Source: CABQCM01 sp965145485
GTDB lineage: Bacteria; Bacillota; Clostridia; Oscillospirales; Acutalibacteraceae
Assembly (NCBI GenBank): GCA_965145485.1
Contig: CBCTCU010000037.1
Location: 1-26,959, forward strand
Length of the DNA: 26,959 nt
Direction of reading: 5' to 3'
In this document: one piece after another, positions 16,364 to 22,245 of the stretch
Layout of the letters: the number at the start of each line of letters is the position of its first letter
How positions within the stretch are numbered: the first letter of the stretch is position 1
Notes under the pieces: model-generated
What the model was told of the DNA's origin: nothing
What the model saw: only the letters and a program-made list of their open reading frames with translations
Database searches by the model: none
Translations under genes and position numbers: made by a program

Positions 16364-16772
16364 CATATCGCGTGAATTCCACCCCCACGCCTACCGTCTC
16401 TGGCCACGTGCGCCTCGCAGGGTACAGCATGAGTCGCCATCCGTTGCCGGATGCCGGAAATGGCTTTGGGAAGGGGTTTCTTGCCCCTGAAAGCCTCGCC
16501 GGCCGAACCGAGGCGCCGGGAGAGGAAAACAGTCACAACCCCTGGAAAAGCCGGAGGTTTGAATCAGCCAATAAGGGCCTTTTTCCCTGCAAGTGTCTCA
16601 ACACGCGCTCAATTTTATTTTACTTTCTCCACAGCCCGTTCATCGGCGGCTATTCTACCTGCCACCTTCTATGATGAATCCCTTATTGTTAGCAGCTCAC
16701 TTCGCTCGTGCGATTGTTTCTTTTCACGGATGTTCCACCATCTCAGCTGGTCTTTCCCTACCCAATAAAACA

Positions 16773-16804
16773 GCGCGGGGCATATCCATGGATATGCCCC
16801 GCGC
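16773..16804 (-). terminator. 32-bp perfect palindrome, terminator of the FucNAc operon
   Basis: The 32 bases are their own reverse complement (arms GCGCGGGGCATATC/GATATGCCCCGCGC around CATG). Read on the - strand, the hairpin is followed by TGTTTTATT, a fair U-rich tract, and it begins about 70 bases after the capG stop. It therefore fits as the intrinsic terminator of the - strand operon. Confidence 0.85.
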
Positions 16805-16875
16805 CTCGTATCAAAAGTATGTCGTTACCATGCCGGTTCCTACTGCCGGCCATCTTGGTTTGCCCTTAAGCCACG

Positions 16876-18000
16876 CTACATTCTCCACGTGGTCTCACGG
16901 ACAATTTTTGCATAGCTCTCAATGATTTTGACGACCTTGACCGACACATTGGTGTCGGCATAGTCCTCAGCCATGACGGTCTCTTCCCCCTGCTCGGCCA
17001 TGGCAACGGCCAAATCCAGCGCGCGGCGGATATCCTCCGCCTGAATGCCGCCGATGACGATGGTTCCCTTGTCCAAAACCTCGGGCCGTTCGGTCGAGGT
17101 GCGGATCAGCACGGCCGGGAAGCCCAGCATGGCCGACTCCTCCGACAGGGTCCCGCTGTCGGACAGCACGCAATAGGCGTTCTTTTGGAGCTTGTTGTAA
17201 TCCAAAAAGCCAAACGGCTCCAGACTGCGAACCAGAGGATGGAAGACAAAGCCCGCCGCCTCAATCCGCTTACGGCTGCGCGGATGGGTGGAATAAATTA
17301 CCGGCATTTGATAATGGTCGGCGATATCGTTGACCGCCGACATCAGCCGCTCAAAATGCACCGGGTCGTCGATGTTTTCCTCCCGATGGGCCGAAAGCAG
17401 GATGTACCCTCTCGGCTGCAACCCCAGCCGCTCGAGCACGTCGCTTTGTTCAATGCGCTCGGCATGATCGCGCAGCACCTCCCGCATGGGGGAGCCTGTT
17501 ACGAAAATGGTTTTGCCATCCAATCCTTCGCCGAGCAGATAGCGCCGGCTGTGCTCGGTATAGGGAAGATTAATGTCGGCAATGTGATCCACAATCGTGC
17601 GGTTGACCATCTCGGGCACATTCCAGTCCCAGCAACGGTTCCCCGCCTCCATATGAAAAATAGGAATTTTCAGCCTCTTGGCGCCGATAGCAGCCAACGC
17701 AGAATTGGTATCACCCAAAATGAGCAAAGCGTCGGGGCGTTCCCGACGCAGGAGTTCATAGGAACGCGCGATGATGTTCCCCATTGTCTGCCCCAGATTT
17801 TCACCAGCGCAGTCAAGGTAAGCATCCGGCTCACGCAACCGAAGATCTTCAAAAAAAACTTGGTTTAGGGTATAATCCCAATTTTGTCCCGTGTGGACAA
17901 GCATATGGTCAAAGTACCGGTCGGCGCAGCGGATGACCGCCGACAAGCGGATGATCTCGGGGCGTGTGCCGAGAATGGTCATCAATTTCAGCTTTCCCAC
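16876..18000 (-). CDS. capG: UDP-HexNAc 2-epimerase CapG/FnlC (UDP-L-FucNAc synthesis, last step)
   Basis: This 374-residue protein belongs to the non-hydrolysing UDP-GlcNAc 2-epimerase (WecB) family. Visible family motifs are LGTRPEIIRLS near the start, the acidic HMEAGNR and NVPEMVNRTIVDHI, the HREEN motif in LLSAHREENIDDP, STHPR, and the UDP-binding DSGTLSEESAMLGFP followed by RTSTERPE. Because capE and capF homologues lie directly upstream, the substrate is most likely UDP-6-deoxy-L-TalNAc, turned into UDP-L-FucNAc as by Staphylococcus CapG, rather than UDP-GlcNAc. I chose GTG 18000: GGAGG is seven bases before it, two bases after the capF stop. A TTG start at 18006 would overlap capF. 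Cytoplasmic enzyme. Confidence 0.9.
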   Translation of the reverse strand: MGKLKLMTILGTRPEIIRLSAVIRCADRYFDHMLVHTGQNWDYTLNQVFFEDLRLREPDAYLDCAGENLGQTMGNIIARSYELLRRERPDALLILGDTNSALAAIGAKRLKIPIFHMEAGNRCWDWNVPEMVNRTIVDHIADINLPYTEHSRRYLLGEGLDGKTIFVTGSPMREVLRDHAERIEQSDVLERLGLQPRGYILLSAHREENIDDPVHFERLMSAVNDIADHYQMPVIYSTHPRSRKRIEAAGFVFHPLVRSLEPFGFLDYNKLQKNAYCVLSDSGTLSEESAMLGFPAVLIRTSTERPEVLDKGTIVIGGIQAEDIRRALDLAVAMAEQGEETVMAEDYADTNVSVKVVKIIESYAKIVRETTWRM

Positions 18001-18002
18001 AA

Positions 18003-19151
18003 TCAAACCTCCAAAAAATAAGTGTCCGGCCGCTGCGGGTCAAAGCACTCGCTGCACCACATAAAGGTGACCAGATCCGTGTCCCCCAAATTTTCGATGT
18101 TGTGCGTATAGCCGGTGGGGATATCTACGACCTCGAGCCGGTCCCCGCTGACGTAGTACTCGATGACCTCGTCGCTGTCGGGCAAACGGAAGCGCACAAC
18201 CCCCCTGCCGCTGACAACAAGGAATTTCTCGTTCTTTGTGTTATGCCAATGATTCCCCTTGGTAATGCCCGGCTTGGAAATGTTGACCGAAAACTGCCCC
18301 CGGTCGGCCGTGCGCAGGATCTCGGTAAAGGAGCCTCTCTCGTCCACATTCATCTTTAAAGGATAGGAAAAAGCGTCCTGTGGCAGATAAGACAGGTAGG
18401 TAGCATACAGCTTCGCAACCAGGGGATCGGCCATATCGGGTACGCTGCGATCCTCCCGGCTGGCCCGGAAAGAGAGCAGAAGGTCGGCAATGCGCCCCAA
18501 CGAGGCGTGGTGCTCGACCGGGACAAAACAGAAATCGCCCTGGCGGTTCTCCTGTCCCGCCGCGGCACGCACCAACTCGCCGACCACGTCGTCAATGTAG
18601 CACAGCGTCAACTCAGCGCTGCGGTCGCGAACCGTGATCGGCTTGTCCCGCGCGATATTATAACAGAAGGTAGCCACCACGCTGTTGTAGTTGGGCCTGC
18701 ACCACTTTCCAAACAGATTAGGGAAACGGTAGATGAGGATGTTGGCCCCCGTCTCGCGCCCATAACGGCGCAACTCCTCCTCCCCTGCCCGTTTGGAGCG
18801 GCCATAAGGGTTGTCCTGATCCGCCTGAATGGAGGAGGCAAGCATGACAGGGCAGGGATTTCCCTGCCTTTTCAGCGTATCGAGCAGGGTCGAGGTAAAA
18901 CCAAAGTTCCCCTGCATAAACTCGGCGTCCTCCTTCGGGCGGTTCACGCCGGCCAGATGATAAACAAAATCACAGTCGGCACAGTACTGCTCTAACAGCG
19001 CCGGATCGGTATCCACATCGTATTCATACACCGTCAGGCCGGCTGGCAAAAGGCTGTTTTTTTCCCTGCCCGACGCAATGTTGTCCAGTTGAGCGGTCAG
19101 ATTCCGCCCCACAAATCCCTTGGCCCCCGTAACCAGCAGTTTCACTGCCAT
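18003..19151 (-). CDS. capF: Bifunctional UDP-sugar reductase/cupin CapF (UDP-L-FucNAc synthesis)
   Basis: This protein has about 382 residues and two domains. The N-terminal 250 are a short-chain-dehydrogenase-like Rossmann fold beginning LLVTGAKGFVGRN (GxxGxxG), with NPYGRSKRAGEEEL carrying the YxxxK-type pair. The C-terminal 115 or so are a cupin with a metal-site motif, GNHWHNTKNEKFLVVSG, and end DTYFLEV. This exact fusion is the hallmark of CapF/FnlB, which reduces the 4-keto sugar made by CapE to UDP-6-deoxy-L-TalNAc. I chose ATG 19151, preceded by GGAAAGG; a GTG at 19169 is less likely. The gene lies 36 bases after capE, and its stop nearly touches the capG start. Confidence 0.92.
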   Translation of the reverse strand: MAVKLLVTGAKGFVGRNLTAQLDNIASGREKNSLLPAGLTVYEYDVDTDPALLEQYCADCDFVYHLAGVNRPKEDAEFMQGNFGFTSTLLDTLKRQGNPCPVMLASSIQADQDNPYGRSKRAGEEELRRYGRETGANILIYRFPNLFGKWCRPNYNSVVATFCYNIARDKPITVRDRSAELTLCYIDDVVGELVRAAAGQENRQGDFCFVPVEHHASLGRIADLLLSFRASREDRSVPDMADPLVAKLYATYLSYLPQDAFSYPLKMNVDERGSFTEILRTADRGQFSVNISKPGITKGNHWHNTKNEKFLVVSGRGVVRFRLPDSDEVIEYYVSGDRLEVVDIPTGYTHNIENLGDTDLVTFMWCSECFDPQRPDTYFLEV

Positions 19152-19187
19152 TCCCGCCTTTCCGTCCACCTTACTGGAGATGGTGCG

Positions 19188-20231
19188 TTATTTTGAACGC
19201 TTCCAAGCGCTCAATTCCTCCTGCATCTCATGGAGTGTCAGCAGCTTCTGCTTGACCTCTTCCACGGTCAACAGCGCGGTGTTGTTGGAATCAAACTCCT
19301 GCATGGACGCGCGTGCGACGTTTCCATCCTTGAAATACTTGTCGTAATTCAAATCTCGGTTGTCGGCCGGGACACGGTAAAAATCCCCCATATCGATCGC
19401 ATGCTGGCACTCCTCGTTGGTCAATAGGGTCTCGTACATTTTTTCTCCATGCCGAACCCCGATGATTTTGATGGGGTTGTCCGCCTCAAACAGCTCTTTG
19501 ACCGCCTGCGCCAGCACGCCGATCGTGCAGGCCGGCGCCTTTTGCACCATGATGTCGCCGGTACTGGCATGCTCAAAGGCAAACAGGACCAGCTCGACCG
19601 CCTCCTCGAGGGACATGATAAACCGGGTCATTTTCGGCTCGGTCACCGTAAGGGGCTGCCCGCCCTTGATTTGCTCGACAAACAGTGGAATGACCGATCC
19701 GCGGGAATACATGACGTTGCCGTAGCGGGTGCAGCAAATGGTCGTTTTATCAGCGTCCACCGTGCGGGATTTGGCCACAACCACCTTTTCCATCATGGCC
19801 TTGGATATCCCCATGGCGTTGACCGGATAGGCCGCCTTATCAGTCGAAAGGCAGATGACCTTGCCTACCCCCTCTTCGATGGCCGCCGTCAGCACGTTAT
19901 CGGTGCCGATGACATTGGTGCGAACCGCCTCGACTGGAAAGAATTCACAGGATGGCACCTGCTTGAGGGCGGCGGCGTGAAAAATATAGTCTACCCCATG
20001 CATGGCTCCGCGTATGCTCGATATATCCCGAACATCCCCGATGTAGTATTTTATCTTCTGGCTGTACTGAGGGTATTTGAGCTGATACTCATGCCGCATG
20101 TCATCCTGCTTTTTCTCATCTCTGGAAAAAATACGAATTTCGCCAATGGGCGACTTCAAAAAGCGTTCCAGCACCGCGTTGCCAAACGAACCGGTACCGC
20201 CGGTTATCAGCAGAGTCTTTTGATCAAACAT
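19188..20231 (-). CDS. capE: UDP-GlcNAc 4,6-dehydratase/5-epimerase CapE (UDP-L-FucNAc synthesis)
   Basis: This 347-residue extended short-chain dehydrogenase starts MFDQKTLLITGGTGSFGNAV with the NAD(P)-binding GGTGSFG. It continues with FSRDEKKQDDMRHEY and DVRDISSIRGAM, and has the active-site segment YPVNAMGISKAMMEK, where Met replaces the usual Tyr before the catalytic Lys; this replacement is typical of the CapE/FnlA/WbjB group. CSTRYGN-type and FIMSLEEAVELVLFAFE regions match polysaccharide_synt_2 proteins. It makes the 4-keto-6-deoxy-L-sugar from UDP-GlcNAc. The start ATG 20231 is supported by AAAGGAG seven bases upstream; the longer open frame to 20273 has no such site. Confidence 0.92.
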   Translation of the reverse strand: MFDQKTLLITGGTGSFGNAVLERFLKSPIGEIRIFSRDEKKQDDMRHEYQLKYPQYSQKIKYYIGDVRDISSIRGAMHGVDYIFHAAALKQVPSCEFFPVEAVRTNVIGTDNVLTAAIEEGVGKVICLSTDKAAYPVNAMGISKAMMEKVVVAKSRTVDADKTTICCTRYGNVMYSRGSVIPLFVEQIKGGQPLTVTEPKMTRFIMSLEEAVELVLFAFEHASTGDIMVQKAPACTIGVLAQAVKELFEADNPIKIIGVRHGEKMYETLLTNEECQHAIDMGDFYRVPADNRDLNYDKYFKDGNVARASMQEFDSNNTALLTVEEVKQKLLTLHEMQEELSAWKRSK

Positions 20232-20461
20232 TCTTCTTCTCCTTTGGCCACGGCAATTCGCCGTTATTATCATTTCAGGCTATCCGCTTCGCACGGATGT
20301 ACGCATCCCGTTGTTTTCCACATGAAGCATAAGATAGGGCAATGCCAGCAAAAGCATCCAACGAGATAAAGCCCCCTATAGTGAAGTGGAGGTTGAAACC
20401 CCATCCGTTTCCTCAGGGCGGGATGGACCGGTATCCTATCTACCACAGGCAGCCGTATTCT
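20232..20461. other. 230-bp gap between sugar transferase and capE
   Basis: No gene or clear terminator is seen. A small perfect stem, ACGGC/GCCGT (20250-20264), lies just before the capE ribosome site, and a CCATCC/GGATGG pair lies near 20401-20425. The gap may hold an internal promoter for capEFG, but I found no convincing -35/-10 pair. Confidence 0.4.
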
Positions 20462-21199
20462 TTATTTTGCCACAGGTTCGCGTTCCGATACGGAAATGGT
20501 TTCGGCTTGTTCGCTCAAGTCATGCGCGCCCTCCTGCTCGAGAACCGCAACGTCGGAGGCCGGCTGAATCTCAACCGCCACTTCCACATCCGGCTGAGCA
20601 GCCTGTTCCAGCGTGCCGGTGCCGCCTTCCACCACCCCTTCGCAGCGGAACACACGCAAAAAGGTGCCTAAAAAGCAGCGCAGGTCAAACAGAAAGCTCA
20701 TCTTTTCCACGTACTCGCCATCCAGCCGCGCTTTTTGCTCAATGGACAACTCGTCGCGCCCGTTGATTTGAGCCCATCCGGTTAAACCAGGGCGCACGTC
20801 ATTGGCCCCGTACCGATCGCGCAGGGCTACCAGATCATCCTGATTCCATAAAGCGGGGCGCGGACCCACCACACTCATCTTTCCCGACAGAATGTTAAAA
20901 ATCTGAGGCAACTCATCCAGCGACGTCCTGCGCAGGAAATTTCCGATGGGGGTTATGTACTGCTCCGGCGAATGAAGCATGTGGGTCGGGCAGTCCTTGG
21001 GAGTATCCACCCGCATCGTACGAAACTTTAAAATATGGAAATACGTTTTATGGATGCCCACCCGCTTCTGCCGGAAAAAAACCGGCCCAGGGGAGGTCAC
21101 CTTGATGAGGAAAGCGAGCACCAGCAGCACCGGAGACAAAAGCACCAGACCAAGGGCGCTCAGAAAAATATCCAATCCTCGTTTTACGATTTGGTACAC
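20462..21199 (-). CDS. Undecaprenyl-phosphate sugar-phosphate transferase (initiating, PglC/WcaJ core type)
   Basis: This protein of about 245 residues transfers a sugar phosphate to undecaprenyl phosphate, the first membrane step of a repeat-unit glycan. An N-terminal hydrophobic segment (IFLSALGLVLLSPVLLVLAFLI) ends in SPGPVFFRQKRVG, the monotopic re-entrant helix of this family. KFRTM, SLDELPQIFNILSGKMSVVG with the catalytic Asp-Glu pair, PRP and PGLTGWAQINGRD follow. I chose GTG 21199 (VYQIVKRGLDIF) because AAGGTGGGAAG precedes it. After the normal end of the domain there is an unusual acidic tail of roughly 60 residues rich in Glu, Val and Ala. It is the first gene of the operon; UDP-FucNAc made downstream is a plausible but unproven donor. 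Confidence 0.92.
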   Translation of the reverse strand: MYQIVKRGLDIFLSALGLVLLSPVLLVLAFLIKVTSPGPVFFRQKRVGIHKTYFHILKFRTMRVDTPKDCPTHMLHSPEQYITPIGNFLRRTSLDELPQIFNILSGKMSVVGPRPALWNQDDLVALRDRYGANDVRPGLTGWAQINGRDELSIEQKARLDGEYVEKMSFLFDLRCFLGTFLRVFRCEGVVEGGTGTLEQAAQPDVEVAVEIQPASDVAVLEQEGAHDLSEQAETISVSEREPVAK

Positions 21200-21268
21200 G
21201 ACAACTTCCCACCTTAGGAAAAATTGCGTCGTTGTCACAGCAAACCATCCGGCCGCCATAACTGACAT

Positions 21269-21298
21269 ATTATAGCACAGGCTGCCCGAAAATTGCAA
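21269..21298 (-). promoter_or_regulatory. Sigma-A-type promoter of the sugar operon
   Basis: On the - strand, TTGCAA (21298-21293) and TATAAT (21274-21269) are 18 bases apart. Transcription would begin near 21262, some 60 bases before the GTG start of the sugar transferase. The perfect -10 and short leader make it the best operon promoter. Confidence 0.7.
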
Positions 21299-21446
21299 GA
21301 AAGACGCAGTAAAATATCAAAAATTCTGATTTGCTTATCCTGTGTCCGTCATTCAAATACCCCGGGCACGGTATCCATCATACCATATCGCGGCCTGTTT
21401 GGATACCGGTAATTTGAGTATACCATCCTGCCTGTAAATTCCCAAT

Positions 21447-21492
21447 TTGGAAATCTAAAAACAATTATATTATAATTTACAACATTATTCAA
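21447..21492. promoter_or_regulatory. Overlapping divergent promoters
   Basis: Rightward: TTGGAA (21447-21452), 18 bases, TATAAT (21471-21476), reading towards the ribbon-helix-helix gene. Leftward: TTGAAT (21492-21487), 17 bases, TATAAT (21469-21464), reading towards the sugar operon as a second, more distant promoter. Both sit in a very AT-rich block that also contains the 23-bp repeats. Confidence 0.5.
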
Positions 21493-21521
21493 GTGTATTT
21501 TACAATTTTTTAAAAGTGTAT
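21476..21521. repeat. Tandem 23-bp direct repeat, probable operator
   Basis: Two adjacent 23-bp units (21476-21498 and 21499-21521) each start TTTACAA and end AAGTGTAT; they agree at 19 of 23 positions and differ only in the middle. The repeat overlaps the leftward -35 and the expected rightward start point. Ribbon-helix-helix repressors bind such spaced direct or inverted repeats, and one is encoded 45 bases downstream. A partial inverted copy (ATATCACTT, 21534-21542) follows. Confidence 0.6.
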
Positions 21522-21565
21522 ATATCCCCAAAAATATCACTTACTATAATTGTGAGGTGGTATTG

Positions 21566-21745
21566 ATGGCATTTCGTATCGAGCGGGAAGAGTATATCAA
21601 CAAAACCTTCCGGCTTCCTAAGAAAATGGTAGAAACCATGGAAGGATTGTGCGACAAGAAAAATATTTCACTCAATAAACTCGTGGTAAGGTGTATTGAA
21701 TATGCACTGAGTGATCTGGAGGATGACGAGGAACCACGGGAATAA
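21566..21745 (+). CDS. Small ribbon-helix-helix (Arc/CopG-like) DNA-binding protein
   Basis: This 59-residue protein reads MAFRIEREEYINKTFRLPKK and then MVETMEGLCDKKNISLNKLV before an acidic tail (LSDLEDDEEPRE). The beta-strand KTFRLP, helix A ending before a turn, NISLNKLV and helix B VRCIEYAL are the classic strand-helix-helix of the MetJ/Arc fold, with polar residues of the strand as base contacts. ATG 21566 follows GAGGTGG; a GTG nine bases earlier is less likely. It stands alone, divergent to the sugar operon, with paired repeats in its upstream region. I infer an autorepressor that may also control the sugar transferase operon. It has no toxin partner next to it. Confidence 0.8.
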   Translation: MAFRIEREEYINKTFRLPKKMVETMEGLCDKKNISLNKLVVRCIEYALSDLEDDEEPRE

Positions 21746-21770
21746 CTTTCTTTTGATGCAAATGGAAGCA

Positions 21771-21794
21771 ATGCTACCGGTTAATTGGTAGTAT
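21771..21794 (+). terminator. Weak hairpin after the ribbon-helix-helix gene
   Basis: ATGCTACC (21771-21778) pairs with GGTAGTAT (21787-21794), including one G-U pair, around an eight-base loop. Only a poor T-run follows (GTTTCATT). It may end the small gene's transcript. Confidence 0.35.
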
Positions 21795-21968
21795 GTTTCA
21801 TTGACTATGAAAACGGATCGATATTGATACAATAATTTTCAAGATATTTTTCTTCTATTCACCGGCCATTGCAGCCGTCTTATGTTTGGGATTTCCAACC
21901 GGTCCCCCTCTCGCTGACCCGCCCATTGGCTCAACGACCATTTGAAAGGAAATCGCTCCATAAATGTT

Positions 21969-21993
21969 ACGCCCCCGGCGAAGCCGGGGGCGT
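21969..21993. terminator. Strong bidirectional hairpin (11-bp perfect stem, GAA loop)
   Basis: ACGCCCCCGGC (21969-21979) pairs perfectly with GCCGGGGGCGT (21983-21993) around GAA. Neither side has a good T-run (GAAACGTTCTT to the right), so it may be a transcript-end stabiliser or a repetitive palindromic element rather than a full terminator. Confidence 0.5.
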
Positions 21994-22083
21994 GAAACGT
22001 TCTTGACCAGGCACAACACGATGTGCGCCTGCCCTCCATGAGGCCATAAATGTGCCGGAAAGCAACGTTACCAGCATATGACG

Positions 22084-22104
22084 GCCCCCTGCGGGGCTTT
22101 CTTT
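22084..22104 (+). terminator. Terminator-like hairpin with T-rich tail
   Basis: GCCCC (22084-22088) and GGGGC (22093-22097) enclose CTGC and are followed by TTTCTTT. The orientation is +, so it would stop rightward transcripts before they run antisense into the GH28-like gene. Confidence 0.55.
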
Positions 22105-22180
22105 GTGCCCGCTATTCCTGCCGTCTATAACAGGCGATCTTATTTTCATCCGGCCGGATGGAGAATCCAGTCTTCACAAG

Positions 22181-22203
22181 GCCGCCGCGAAACGTACGGC
22201 GGC
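22181..22203. terminator. Hairpin downstream of the GH28-like gene
   Basis: GCCGCCG (22181-22187) pairs with CGGCGGC (22197-22203), nine-base loop. It lies 43 bases past the stop of the - strand gene and may define its 3' end, although the T-run (CTTTTT, 22209-22214) is on the + side. Confidence 0.45.
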
Positions 22204-22245
22204 ATCGGCTTTTTCCTGCGCCCGGCCGCATTCCACAACACCCGG

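Larger units (their letters stand above)
16301..16875. other. Intergenic region between spoIIID fragment and capG
   Basis: Apart from the sigma-E-like promoter near spoIIID and the palindromic terminator of the sugar operon, I find no credible gene here. Open frames are short, lack ribosome sites and have no recognisable product. A small stem (GCCTCG at 16493-16498 with CGAGGC at 16509-16514) is present but isolated. No tRNA or known riboswitch is apparent. Confidence 0.6.
21746..22245. other. Hairpin-rich intergenic region between the small regulator and the GH28-like gene
   Basis: No supported gene. The 500 bases hold at least four stems, three of them GC-rich and perfect (21969-21993, 22084-22097, 22181-22203). 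Open frames here are shadows without ribosome sites. At least one stem (22084) is shaped like a + strand terminator although no + gene precedes it closely. Confidence 0.5.

Noticed and set aside
16294..16536. 80-residue - strand frame upstream of spoIIID
   Set aside because: It overlaps the spoIIID start and its promoter region, has no ribosome site and has an unlikely composition.
19449..20369. 306-residue + strand frame
   Set aside because: It is antisense to capE and crosses its start; no independent support.
21545..21550. TATAAT just before the ribbon-helix-helix gene
   Set aside because: Transcription would start inside the ribosome site and no -35 box is at the right distance; the box at 21471 is more plausible.
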